Of a stretch of DNA of 64,000 nucleotides, positions 15,778 through 23,858 are shown piece after piece. Source of the stretch: CAIURC01 sp043777315 (GTDB lineage: Bacteria > Verrucomicrobiota > Verrucomicrobiia > Chthoniobacterales > Chthoniobacteraceae); NCBI GenBank assembly GCA_043777315.1, contig JAYVPW010000093.1, positions 1-64,000 on the forward strand, given 5' to 3'. The translations under genes and the position numbers were made by a program. Under the pieces are notes generated by a model. It did not search any database, had not been told where the DNA came from, and saw nothing but the letters and a program-made list of their open reading frames with translations. The stretch's first letter is position 1. Every line of letters begins with the position of its first letter.

Positions 15778-15844
15778 GAAAGGTCGGGGAAGCTAGGCAG
15801 CGGCCCGCGCGGGTTCAAGCAGAGAAATGGGCAAAATTCCCGCC

Positions 15845-16078
15845 TCAAAACTCGCCGCTGCCGTTGCGTTTGCTGACCTCCCCGAGGACTTGGTGGGTGC
15901 GGTCGATCGGGCGTTTGAGGGCGTTGGTCGGGGGCAGCGGGGCGGCTTCGCTCGGGGCGTTGGTGAGCGGCGCGAGCTCGGGCGCGGCCATCGATTTGCT
16001 GACCTCCGCCATCGGCGAGGCGCGGATGAACATGAGGTAGATCACGGCCACGGAGACGAGGAGGACGAGGTATTTCAT
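15845..16078 (-). CDS. Small single-span membrane protein, unknown function
   Basis: From the start at 16078 the product has 77 residues. MKYLVLLVSVAVIYLMFIRA is an N-terminal membrane anchor, followed by a soluble tail rich in A, P and S (EVSKSMAAPELAPLTNAPSE) and a charged end (RPIDRTHQVLGEVSKRNGSG). I recognise no family. The longer in-frame extension upstream is antisense to the glycosyltransferase and is not believed. It lies between the tRNA and the divergent glycosyltransferase gene. Confidence 0.55.
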   Translation of the reverse strand: MKYLVLLVSVAVIYLMFIRASPMAEVSKSMAAPELAPLTNAPSEAAPLPPTNALKRPIDRTHQVLGEVSKRNGSGEF

Positions 16079-16117
16079 CCTTGCGATCTGAGCAGGCGGT
16101 GAGCCAGACGGAACGCG

Positions 16118-17233
16118 GTGAAAATCGCGCTGCTCCACTATTCCTACGCTCCGGTGATCGGCGGGGTGGAGACGATCGTGGCGGAACACGCGCGGATCTT
16201 CGCGGCAAAAGGTCACGAGGTGCGGATCATCTGCCAGCGGGGCTCCGCGAGCGATCCGCGGATTCGGGTGGAGGTGCTGGAAGCCGGTGACGCCGGCGCG
16301 GCGAAACTCGCTCCGCTGCTCGCCGAGGTGGACGTGTTGTTCGTTCACAATGTGCTGACGATGCCGTTCGATCCGGCGTGGACGGCGGCGCTGTGGCGTC
16401 TCGCGGTGAAGTTGCCGGCCGTTCGTTTCATCGCGTGGATTCACGATCTCGCGGCGTGCAATCCCGACTACGAAGTCGAGCGCGGCAGCCTCACCGCGCA
16501 GGCCTGCGCGGCGGTCGAATACGTCGCGATTTCTGAGTTCCGGCGAGCGCAGTTCGAAGAGCTCACGGGCGCGGGTTGCCGGGTGATTCCGAACGGGATC
16601 GACCCCGCCCGCCTGCTCGAACTGAGCGAGAACGTGACGGCGCTCGCGCAACGGCATGGGCTCCTCACGCGAGAGTTCGTGCTGCTGCACCCGGCGCGGC
16701 TTTTGCGACGCAAAAACATCGAGCTCAGTCTGCGGGTCACGGCTGAACTGCTGGCGGGCGGGCATGACTGCTGCCTCTTGGTCACTGGTCCGCCGGACAG
16801 CCACCAGTCAGCATCCGCGGCCTACGCGCTCTCGCTGCGCGAGCTCCGGCAGGAGCTCGGGCTCGAGCACGACGCGCTCTTTTTGCACGATCATTTCGCG
16901 GTGACTGAGCGTGACCTGAGCAGTCTTTTCGTTGTCGCCGATGCGCTTTTTTTCCCGAGCCGGCAGGAGGGTTTCGGTCTGCCGATCCTCGAAGCGGCGT
17001 TACATCGGCTGCCGATCTTCTGCGCAAACATAGAACCCACATCGAGCCTCGTCGGCGGGGCGCTGCACCCTTTCCTGAGCAGCTCCCATCCGTCGATCAT
17101 CGCCGCCCGGATCGCCGAAACGCTGCAGTTTTCGCATGAATTCCGGGCCCGGAAATCCGCGGTGCGCGATCACTCGTGGAGCGCGATCTTCGATAAATTC
17201 CTCGCGCCGCTTCTCGCCGAAGACGCATCCTGA
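16118..17233 (+). CDS. Glycosyltransferase family 4
   Basis: A GTG at 16118 starts a 371-residue GT-B enzyme. MKIALLHYSYAPVIGGVETI is the acceptor-side N-terminus, with the GGVE glycine loop of GT4 enzymes. The donor-side domain carries PARLLRRKNIELSLR (about 193-207) and the EX7E motif in RQEGFGLPILEAALHRLPIF (about 282-301), which binds the nucleotide-sugar. It transfers a sugar from an NDP donor with retention of configuration. The stop lies only 7 bases before glgB, so the pair is an operon; an alpha-glucan or trehalose-related role is plausible, but GT4 substrate cannot be read from sequence. It is shorter than typical GlgA. Confidence 0.85.
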   Translation: MKIALLHYSYAPVIGGVETIVAEHARIFAAKGHEVRIICQRGSASDPRIRVEVLEAGDAGAAKLAPLLAEVDVLFVHNVLTMPFDPAWTAALWRLAVKLPAVRFIAWIHDLAACNPDYEVERGSLTAQACAAVEYVAISEFRRAQFEELTGAGCRVIPNGIDPARLLELSENVTALAQRHGLLTREFVLLHPARLLRRKNIELSLRVTAELLAGGHDCCLLVTGPPDSHQSASAAYALSLRELRQELGLEHDALFLHDHFAVTERDLSSLFVVADALFFPSRQEGFGLPILEAALHRLPIFCANIEPTSSLVGGALHPFLSSSHPSIIAARIAETLQFSHEFRARKSAVRDHSWSAIFDKFLAPLLAEDAS

Positions 17234-17240
17234 TCCTCCC

Positions 17241-19451
17241 ATGAAAGTCACCTCTTTCGCTCCGACCATCGATGCCGGCAATCTCCACGCGATCCTGCGC
17301 GCCGATCACAGCGACCCGTTCGGATTGCTCGGAATGCACGAGGTCGGCGGGCAATTCGTGGTGCGCGTTTTTCGCCCCGATGCGCGCGAGGTCGTGGTGG
17401 AAAATCTGAGCGATGGCGGGCTTTTTCCGGCCGTGCGAGTGAGTGCGGAAGGGTTTTTCGAGGCGGGCTTGATCGGGGTGAAAGAGCGGGGCCAATACCG
17501 GCTGAATTTCACGGCGCACGACGGGCATGAGTGGAGCGAGAGCGATCCGTATTCGTTCGGCGTGCTGCTCGGGCAGCTCGACTTGCACTTGTTTGCCGAG
17601 GGAAATCATTACGAGATTTACCACAAGCTCGGGGCGCATCTGCGCGAGGTCGATGGGGTGCGGGGGACGACGTTTCACGTGTGGGCACCGAACGCACAGC
17701 GAGTCAGTGTCGTCGGCGATTTCAACCGCTGGGATGGGCGCGTGCATCCGATGCGGAAGCTGCTCGGCTGCGGGGTTTGGGAGATTTTCCTGCCGGGCGT
17801 GGAGGAAGGAACGCACTACAAATTTGAGCTCAAGCAGGCGCACGGCGGCATCGCGACAAAGAGCGATCCGTTCGCGTTTTACGGGCAGCACGGGAAGGCG
17901 ACGGCGTCGATGGTCTTCGATCTGCACCGCTACTCGTGGAGCGATGCGGCGTGGATGGAGGCGCGACCGAAACGCGATTGGCAGAAAAGCGCGGTCAGCA
18001 TTTACGAGGTCCACCTCGGCTCGTGGCAGCGGAAGGTGGAGGAAGGCGACCGGTTTTTCAGCTACCGCGAACTCGCGGACACGCTGATCCCGTACGTCGT
18101 CGGGCTCGGCTACACGCATCTGGAATTGATGCCGGTCGCGGAGCATCCGTTCGATGGGTCATGGGGGTATCAGGTCACCGGTTATTACGCGCCGACGAGT
18201 CGATTCGGGAACCCGGACGAGTTCCGATATTTTGTGGATCGCTGCCATCAGGAGGGCGTCGGCGTGATCCTCGATTGGGTGCCCGGACATTTTCCAAAAG
18301 ACGCGCACGGGCTCGCGGAATTCGACGGCACCGACCTTTATGAACATGCCGACCCACGGCAGGGCGAGCACATGGATTGGGGCACGCTGATTCCGAATTT
18401 CGGGCGGAACGAGGTGCGCAATTTCTTCATCGCGAACGCGCTCTTTTGGTTCGAGCAATATCACATCGACGGACTGCGCGTGGATGCGGTGGCGTCGATG
18501 CTTTACCTCGACTACTCGCGCCAGCCCGGCGAGTGGCTGCCGAATATCCACGGCGGGCGGGAAAATCTCGAGGCCGTCCATTTCCTCAAGCGCTTCAACG
18601 AAGTGTCGTACGAGCGCTTTCCCGGCATCATGACGATCGCGGAGGAATCGACGTCGTGGCCTGGCGTTTCGCGCCCGACGTATCTGGGCGGGCTCGGCTT
18701 CGGCTTCAAATGGAACATGGGCTGGATGCACGATTTTCTCGCATACATGGAGAAGGATCCGGCGTTCCGGAAGTATCACCAGAATGACGTCACGTTCTCG
18801 CTGGTGTATGCCTTTCACGAGCACTTCGTCCTCGTCCTCAGCCACGACGAAGTGGTTCACGGCAAGGGCTCGCTCATCGACAAAATGCCCGGCGATGTCT
18901 GGCAGAAATTTGCGAATCTGCGGATGTTCTACGCGTGGATGTACGCGCACCCAGGGAAGAAATTGCTTTTCATGGGCCAGGAATTCGGCCAGTGGCGCGA
19001 GTGGAATCACAACCAGTCGCTCGACTGGCACCTCACGCAATGGCCCGAGCACGACGGGCTCCGCCGGCTCGTGCAGCACCTGAATTTCACGTATCAAAAC
19101 GAGCCCGCGCTCTTCGATCTCGACGACACCTACGCCGGCTTCGAGTGGATCGATTTCCACGACACCGACAACTCGGTGATCGCCTTCAAGCGCAAGTCGC
19201 TGAGCGGTGACGTGCTCGTCTTCGTCGTGAATGCGACGCCCGTCGTCCGCGAGGGCTACCGCGTGGGCGTGAACGGCGAAGGCTTTTACGAAGAGATCAT
19301 CAACACCGATGCGCAGACCTACGGCGGCGGAAACGTGGGGAATTTCGGCGGAGTCTGGGCCGAGCCGATCGCGTGGCAGGGCAAGTCGCATTCCATCGTG
19401 CTGCGCCTCCCGCCCCTCGCCTTGAACGGCTTCAAACGCCGCGCTGGATGA
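17241..19451 (+). CDS. glgB: 1,4-alpha-glucan branching enzyme
   Basis: The start at 17241 gives MKVTSFAPTIDAGNLHAILR. The 736-residue GH13 enzyme cuts alpha-1,4 glucan chains and re-attaches them by alpha-1,6 bonds in glycogen synthesis. It carries N-terminal N1 and CBM48 domains (HSDPFGLLGMHEVGGQFVVR; FHVWAPNAQRVSVVGDFNRW) and a TIM barrel with ELMPVAEHPFDGSWGYQVTG, the nucleophile Asp in GLRVDAVASMLYLDYSR, the acid Glu in TIAEESTSWPGVS and LVLSHDEVVHGKGS. The C-terminal beta domain ends LPPLALNGFKR. The length is normal. It is co-transcribed with the glycosyltransferase; glgC lies 3 kb downstream. Confidence 0.97.
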   Translation: MKVTSFAPTIDAGNLHAILRADHSDPFGLLGMHEVGGQFVVRVFRPDAREVVVENLSDGGLFPAVRVSAEGFFEAGLIGVKERGQYRLNFTAHDGHEWSESDPYSFGVLLGQLDLHLFAEGNHYEIYHKLGAHLREVDGVRGTTFHVWAPNAQRVSVVGDFNRWDGRVHPMRKLLGCGVWEIFLPGVEEGTHYKFELKQAHGGIATKSDPFAFYGQHGKATASMVFDLHRYSWSDAAWMEARPKRDWQKSAVSIYEVHLGSWQRKVEEGDRFFSYRELADTLIPYVVGLGYTHLELMPVAEHPFDGSWGYQVTGYYAPTSRFGNPDEFRYFVDRCHQEGVGVILDWVPGHFPKDAHGLAEFDGTDLYEHADPRQGEHMDWGTLIPNFGRNEVRNFFIANALFWFEQYHIDGLRVDAVASMLYLDYSRQPGEWLPNIHGGRENLEAVHFLKRFNEVSYERFPGIMTIAEESTSWPGVSRPTYLGGLGFGFKWNMGWMHDFLAYMEKDPAFRKYHQNDVTFSLVYAFHEHFVLVLSHDEVVHGKGSLIDKMPGDVWQKFANLRMFYAWMYAHPGKKLLFMGQEFGQWREWNHNQSLDWHLTQWPEHDGLRRLVQHLNFTYQNEPALFDLDDTYAGFEWIDFHDTDNSVIAFKRKSLSGDVLVFVVNATPVVREGYRVGVNGEGFYEEIINTDAQTYGGGNVGNFGGVWAEPIAWQGKSHSIVLRLPPLALNGFKRRAG

Positions 19452-19471
19452 CGCAAAATTCATGCTAAGAT

Positions 19472-19512
19472 CGGCAATATAGGATTGCCGCATCCGCGAA
19501 TCGCCCTATCTT
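19472..19512 (+). promoter_or_regulatory. Promoter with overlapping hairpin/operator before the pseudopilin gene
   Basis: CGGCAAT (19472-19478) and ATTGCCG (19484-19490) are perfect inverted 7-mers around ATAGG. The right arm contains TTGCCG (19485-19490), a possible -35 box; 16 bases later is TATCTT (19507-19512), a possible -10 box. An operator covering the -35, or a weak glgB terminator, are both possible. No T run follows. Confidence 0.4.
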
Positions 19513-19543
19513 CACCGCCTCTTAAAAATCCCCAATCCTCACC

Positions 19544-20221
19544 ATGAAAATCTCCAAAACAAACGCATTCACGCTCATCGAATTGCTGGTCGTGATTTCG
19601 ATCATCGCGATCCTAGCTGGCATCGCCCTCCCTGCTTTTGCGGGCGTGCAAGTCCGGGCAGCGCAATCAAAAATTCTTTCCAATGCCAAACAAGTGGGAT
19701 TGGCGTGTCGCGTCTTCGCCAATGACTACGACGGCCAATATCCGAGCCAGGGAATCAATGCCAACGGCAAGCTCACCGGCACGAATCTGGCGACTGCCAA
19801 CGCCGTCTTCGCCACTTTGATTCCAGATTATCTGCAGACGGAGCAGATTTTTTTCTGCGCGAAGTCAAAATTCACACCGGCTAAGCCTGACGACAACATC
19901 ACAAGCGCTGATGATCGCCTCAAAACGGGTGAGAATCACTTCGCCTACGTTTTGGGTCTCGGGACGACCTCGAACTCCACCTTTCCGCTACTTGCCGATG
20001 GCTTTGCGAGTGAGTCCGATCACACCTACGTGAAGGACGAAACGGCCAAGGGCGGGGTTTGGAAAGGCAAGGTTGCGATTGTCATTCGGGCTGATCAAAG
20101 CGGGATTGTGGAGAAGTTGGGCAACGATATGCGGGTGCATGGGGGGCCAGATGACGGCGATTTGTTTGCCAGTCGCGCTGAGTGGCTGGGGGCTGACAAT
20201 ACCGTGGTCAATCCTAAGTAG
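19544..20221 (+). CDS. Type II pseudopilin/prepilin-like protein
   Basis: This 225-residue protein begins MKISKTNAFTLIELLVVISI. The FTLIE motif is the prepilin-peptidase processing site with the conserved glutamate at mature position 5, followed by the hydrophobic helix IIAILAGIALPAFAGVQ. The soluble part resembles the H-X9-DG family of pseudopilins found in large numbers in Planctomycetes and Verrucomicrobia: MRVHGGPDDGDLFASRAEW near the end is the characteristic glycine/aspartate motif. Unlike GspG of other phyla it lacks an obvious calcium-binding C-terminus. It probably forms or decorates a short pilus in the envelope. It stands alone with its own promoter and terminator. Confidence 0.85.
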   Translation: MKISKTNAFTLIELLVVISIIAILAGIALPAFAGVQVRAAQSKILSNAKQVGLACRVFANDYDGQYPSQGINANGKLTGTNLATANAVFATLIPDYLQTEQIFFCAKSKFTPAKPDDNITSADDRLKTGENHFAYVLGLGTTSNSTFPLLADGFASESDHTYVKDETAKGGVWKGKVAIVIRADQSGIVEKLGNDMRVHGGPDDGDLFASRAEWLGADNTVVNPK

Positions 20222-20247
20222 CTTTCGTCGCAGCAGCTTTTAGTGAA

Positions 20248-20280
20248 GCGCAGGCCGTGACGCGGCCTGCGCTTTTCTTT
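20248..20280 (+). terminator. Rho-independent terminator of the pseudopilin gene
   Basis: A perfect 10-bp stem GCGCAGGCCG/CGGCCTGCGC (20248-20257 and 20263-20272) with a five-base loop TGACG is followed by TTTTCTTTT. It lies 27 bases after the pseudopilin stop. On the minus strand it lacks a good T run, so it serves mainly the plus-strand gene. Confidence 0.9.
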
Positions 20281-20323
20281 TGCAGTGGGCTCACGCCACG
20301 CCGGAGAAGCGCGCTCCCTGGAG

Positions 20324-22174
20324 CTACTCGACCGTCACGCTCTTCGCCAGATTGCGCGGCTTGTCCACGTCGCAGCCGAGCTTCACGGCGGTGTGGTAGG
20401 CGAGGAGTTGGAGCGGGATCGAGGTGAGGATCGGCGAGAGGTAATCGGGGCACCGCGGGATGTAGATCACGTCGTCGGCCACATGCTCGAGCTTGGTGCA
20501 GCCCTGCGTGCCGATCGCGATGACCGGGCCTTTGCGGGCTTTGACCTCCTCGATGTTGCTGACGTTCTTGCCGAAGACGCTGTCGTCCGGCGCGATGAAA
20601 ACGCTCGGCAACTCCGGCGTGATCAGCGCGATGACGCCGTGCTTCAGCTCCGCGCTCGGGTGGCCGCTGGCGTGGATGTAACTGATCTCCTTCATCTTCA
20701 GCGCGCCCTCCAGCGCGACCGGATAATTGAACTGCCGGCCGAGGAACATCATCGCCTGCGCGTGCGCATATTTCTCAGCGATGGCTTTGATCTGATCGTT
20801 GAGTTTCAGGATTTCCGCGACCTTGTCCGGGATCGCCTCGAGCTCGTCGATCATGCGCAAGCCTTCCGTCGTGCTGAGGTGCCGGATGCGGCCGAGGAGC
20901 AGGCCGATCAAGGTCATGATCGTCACCTGGCTCGTGAATGATTTCGTCGCCGCGACGCCGATCTCCGGCCCGGCGTGCATGTACACTCCACCATCGCTTT
21001 CCCGCGCGATGGTCGAGGCCACGTTGTTGCAAATGCCGAGCGTCCGATGTCCTTTGCGCTGGCTCTCGCGAAGCGCCGCGAGCGTGTCGGCGGTCTCGCC
21101 GCTTTGGCTCAGGCAAAAGACCAGCGTGTCGCGCGTCATCGGCATATTGCGGTAGCGAAACTCGCTCGCGTACTCGACCTCGCACGGCACGTGCGCGAGC
21201 GCCTCGATGATGTATTCGCCCGCCATCGCCGCGTGGCTCGCGGTTCCGCAGCCGGTCAGGATGATCCGGTCGAGCGCGCGCAATTCCTTATTCGTCATCT
21301 CGAGCCCTCCGAGCTTCGCGGTCGCTTCCTCGCGCGAAAGCCGGCCGCGCATCGCGTCGCGGATCGTCGCGGGCTGCTCGAAGATTTCCTTCAGCATGTA
21401 GTGCGCGTAATCGCCCTTGCTCACATCCTCCTCGCTGAATTCCACCTTGCTCACCTCGAAGCCGCTCGCCCCGCCGAGCAGGCTCGTGATCTCGAAGTCG
21501 TCCCGCGTCAACGCCGCGATATCGTAGTCCTTCAAATAGACGCAATCCCGCGTGTGCGCGACCACCGCGCTCACGTCGCTGGCGAAAAAATTCTCCCCCT
21601 TCCCCAGCCCGAGCACCAGCGGACTCCCGCGCCGCGCGCCGATGATTACGTCCGGCAAATCGCGATGCAGCAGCACGATCCCGTACGTCCCGACGACCTG
21701 CTTCAACGCCGTCCGCAGCGCCTCGATCAGCCGTCCTTTCGACGCCTCGCCGCCGGCGAGGTCGTAGTGCTTTCCGATCAAATGCACGAGCACCTCCGTG
21801 TCGGTCTGCGACCGAAAAGTGTGGCCCTCCTCGACGAGCTGCGCGCGCAGCGTCGCGTAATTTTCGATCACGCCATTATGCACGAGCGCGAGCTTTCCAC
21901 TCTGGTCGAAGTGCGGGTGCGCGTTGTCGTCCGTCACGCTGCCGTGCGTCGCCCAGCGCGTGTGCGAGATGCCCATGTTCCCCTCGGCAGGCTGTTCCTG
22001 CAGCAGCTCCGCGAGATTCGCGATGCGCCCGATGCGTTTGCGGACCGCGATTTTTCCGTCGTGCAACACCGCCACTCCGGCGCTGTCGTAGCCGCGATAT
22101 TCGAGCCGCCGGAGCCCGTCCAAGAGGACGGGAACCGCCGCGTTTCTGCCGATGTAACCGATGATTCCGCACAT
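20324..22174 (-). CDS. glmS: Glutamine-fructose-6-phosphate aminotransferase (isomerising)
   Basis: The start at 22174 puts the catalytic cysteine at position 2 (MCGIIGYIGRNAAVPVLLDG), required for the Ntn glutaminase. The 616-residue enzyme makes glucosamine-6-phosphate, the first step of peptidoglycan and LPS sugar synthesis. The glutaminase domain spans about 1-240 (RLEYRGYDSAGVA, HTRWATHG, HNGVIENY); two SIS isomerase domains follow (ILTGCGTASHAAMAGEY; SQSGETADTLAALR; ISYIHASGHPSAELKHG). The C-terminus ends PRNLAKSVTVE, as usual. No glmS ribozyme or other leader structure is evident; the upstream gap to glgC is occupied by an R1 element. Confidence 0.97.
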   Translation of the reverse strand: MCGIIGYIGRNAAVPVLLDGLRRLEYRGYDSAGVAVLHDGKIAVRKRIGRIANLAELLQEQPAEGNMGISHTRWATHGSVTDDNAHPHFDQSGKLALVHNGVIENYATLRAQLVEEGHTFRSQTDTEVLVHLIGKHYDLAGGEASKGRLIEALRTALKQVVGTYGIVLLHRDLPDVIIGARRGSPLVLGLGKGENFFASDVSAVVAHTRDCVYLKDYDIAALTRDDFEITSLLGGASGFEVSKVEFSEEDVSKGDYAHYMLKEIFEQPATIRDAMRGRLSREEATAKLGGLEMTNKELRALDRIILTGCGTASHAAMAGEYIIEALAHVPCEVEYASEFRYRNMPMTRDTLVFCLSQSGETADTLAALRESQRKGHRTLGICNNVASTIARESDGGVYMHAGPEIGVAATKSFTSQVTIMTLIGLLLGRIRHLSTTEGLRMIDELEAIPDKVAEILKLNDQIKAIAEKYAHAQAMMFLGRQFNYPVALEGALKMKEISYIHASGHPSAELKHGVIALITPELPSVFIAPDDSVFGKNVSNIEEVKARKGPVIAIGTQGCTKLEHVADDVIYIPRCPDYLSPILTSIPLQLLAYHTAVKLGCDVDKPRNLAKSVTVE

Positions 22175-22229
22175 GCGGGCAGGACTTAGCAGCCGTGGGA
22201 GCGACGGGCAAACGCGCGTTTTTCTTCCG

Positions 22230-22366
22230 GTCATCTTGAGCGGAGCGAAAGCGGAGTCGAAAGACCTCTTACTATTTCCCCCGTGGGGCGCGCGCATCGC
22301 GGAGGGGGGAGAGGTAAGAGGTCCTTCGACTGCGCTTCGCAAAGCCGAAGCTCCGCTCAGGATGAC
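22230..22366. repeat. R1 palindromic intergenic element, copy c
   Basis: A full copy lies between the divergent glmS and glgC genes. Its right arm contains the insert CTTCGCAAAGCCGAAGC, itself a small hairpin. A position between two gene starts argues against a pure terminator role. Confidence 0.9.
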
Positions 22367-22451
22367 GACGCTTCGCAGACGCGCTCACCTTTTCATCGGA
22401 AGTTTCGCGCTGTCTTTCCACCCGCCAAATAATAGCCTCGCGCTCACCGTT

Positions 22452-23744
22452 ATGAACCTCTCCTCCGGTCCTTCCATCACCGATAAAACTCTCGCGATCA
22501 TCATGGGCGGCGGCGCTGGCACGCGCCTTTTTCCGCTGACCAAAGAGCGCTCCAAACCCGCCGTCCCGCTCGCGGGAAAATATCGCATCGTCGATATCCC
22601 CATCAGCAACTGCATCAACTCCGGCCTCCGCCGGATGTATGTCCTCACGCAGTTCAACAGCTCCTCGCTTCACCGCCACATCGCCTCCAGCTACAAGTTC
22701 GACGCCTTCTCCCGCAGCTTCGTCGAAATCATGGCCGCGCAGCAGACGCCTACCGATGCGACATGGTACCAGGGCACCGCCGACGCCGTCCGCCAGAACC
22801 TCCGCGACTTCCTCCAGTATCCCTACGAATACTACGTCATCCTCAGCGGCGATCAGCTCTACCGCATGGACTACCGCGAGCTGCTGAACCAGCACATCGA
22901 GAGCAAAGCCGAGCTCACCATCGCCACCATCCCCGTCACCCGCGACGCCGCCACCGACTTCGGCATCATGCACACCGACGCCGCGCGGAAGATCATCCGC
23001 TTCGTCGAAAAGCCGAAAGACCCCGCGGTCCTCGACACCCTCCGCATCCCCCCCGCCCTCCTCGGCGAGCTCGGCCGCCCCGCCGGTGAAGAAGCCTTCC
23101 AAGCCTCGATGGGCATCTACGTTTTCAACCGCGAAACCCTCATCGAAGCCCTCGATAATTCGCACGTCGATTTTGGCAAACACATCATCCCCGACATGAT
23201 CGAGCGCCACCGCGTGATGGCCTACATCTTCCAAGGTTATTGGGAAGACATCGGCACCATCCGCAGTTTCTTCGACGCGAATTTGATGCTCACCGACACC
23301 GTGCCGCAGTTCAATTTCTTCGACACCAAGTCCCCCATCTACACCCACGCCCGCTTCCTTCCCGGCAGCAAAATCAACGGCGCCACGATCCACCGCGCCA
23401 TCATCTCCGACGGCTGCATCATCGACGACGCCACCATCGAGCGCGCCGTCATCGGCGTCCGCAGCTACATCGGCACCGGCACTTCCATCCGCAACAGTAT
23501 CCTCATGGGCGCCGACTTCTACGACGTGGACATCGCCGCCCGCACGCCCGGCCCCAACTTCGGCATCGGGCGAAATTGCACCATCGACCACGCCATCATC
23601 GACAAAAACGCCCGCGTCGGCGACGGCTGCACCATCACCGCCGAAGGCAAACCCGCGGACTTCGATGGCCCGAATTACTACCTCCGCGACGGCATCGTCA
23701 TCGTGCCGAAAGGCGCTGTGATCGAAGCCGGCACCGTGATCTGA
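22452..23744 (+). CDS. glgC: Glucose-1-phosphate adenylyltransferase (ADP-glucose pyrophosphorylase)
   Basis: This 430-residue enzyme makes ADP-glucose from glucose-1-phosphate and ATP, the committed step of glycogen synthesis. The start at 22452 gives MNLSSGPSITDKTLAIIMGG; then GGAGTRLFPLTKERSKPAVP is the nucleotide-binding signature. WYQGTADAVRQNL and YVILSGDQLYRMDYRELL hold active-site residues, and FVEKPKDP is the glucose-phosphate motif. A left-handed beta-helix with hexapeptide repeats (RNSILMGADFYDVD, GIGRNCTIDHAIIDKNARVG) forms the C-terminal oligomerisation and regulatory domain. Length and ending (IVIVPKGAVIEAGTVI) match the plant/cyanobacterial-like branch. It works with glgB. Confidence 0.97.
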   Translation: MNLSSGPSITDKTLAIIMGGGAGTRLFPLTKERSKPAVPLAGKYRIVDIPISNCINSGLRRMYVLTQFNSSSLHRHIASSYKFDAFSRSFVEIMAAQQTPTDATWYQGTADAVRQNLRDFLQYPYEYYVILSGDQLYRMDYRELLNQHIESKAELTIATIPVTRDAATDFGIMHTDAARKIIRFVEKPKDPAVLDTLRIPPALLGELGRPAGEEAFQASMGIYVFNRETLIEALDNSHVDFGKHIIPDMIERHRVMAYIFQGYWEDIGTIRSFFDANLMLTDTVPQFNFFDTKSPIYTHARFLPGSKINGATIHRAIISDGCIIDDATIERAVIGVRSYIGTGTSIRNSILMGADFYDVDIAARTPGPNFGIGRNCTIDHAIIDKNARVGDGCTITAEGKPADFDGPNYYLRDGIVIVPKGAVIEAGTVI

Positions 23745-23858
23745 TTTGTTGAAAACGTGCGTTTTGGACTGCGGCAGTCCTCTGCCGCTTTAGCGTTCGT
23801 GCCGCACCCGGAAAAGCACAGAAGCCCGGCTAGTCCAAAGCCGGACTCGCCGCGCGGA
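23745..23858. other. Short gap with small palindromes between glgC and the aldehyde dehydrogenase
   Basis: The convergent gap contains GGACTGCGGCAGTCC (two inverted 7-mers, one-base loop, 23766-23780) followed by TCTGCCGC, and CCGGCT/AGCCGG arms at 23826-23844. Either hairpin could help end transcription; neither is followed by a T run. No gene is visible. Confidence 0.4.

Noticed and set aside
16079..16804. Long upstream extension of the small membrane protein on the minus strand
   Set aside because: It is antisense to the GT4 glycosyltransferase, whose motifs are clear; the membrane helix gives a natural start at 16078.
22175..22451. glmS ribozyme or glycine-type riboswitch before glmS
   Set aside because: The gap is filled by an R1 repeat and no conserved ribozyme core could be recognised.
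23240..23752. Histidine/arginine-rich plus-strand frame inside glgC
   Set aside because: It is an out-of-frame shadow of the hexapeptide-repeat region of glgC; the HRHHR composition follows from CACCGC-rich codons.
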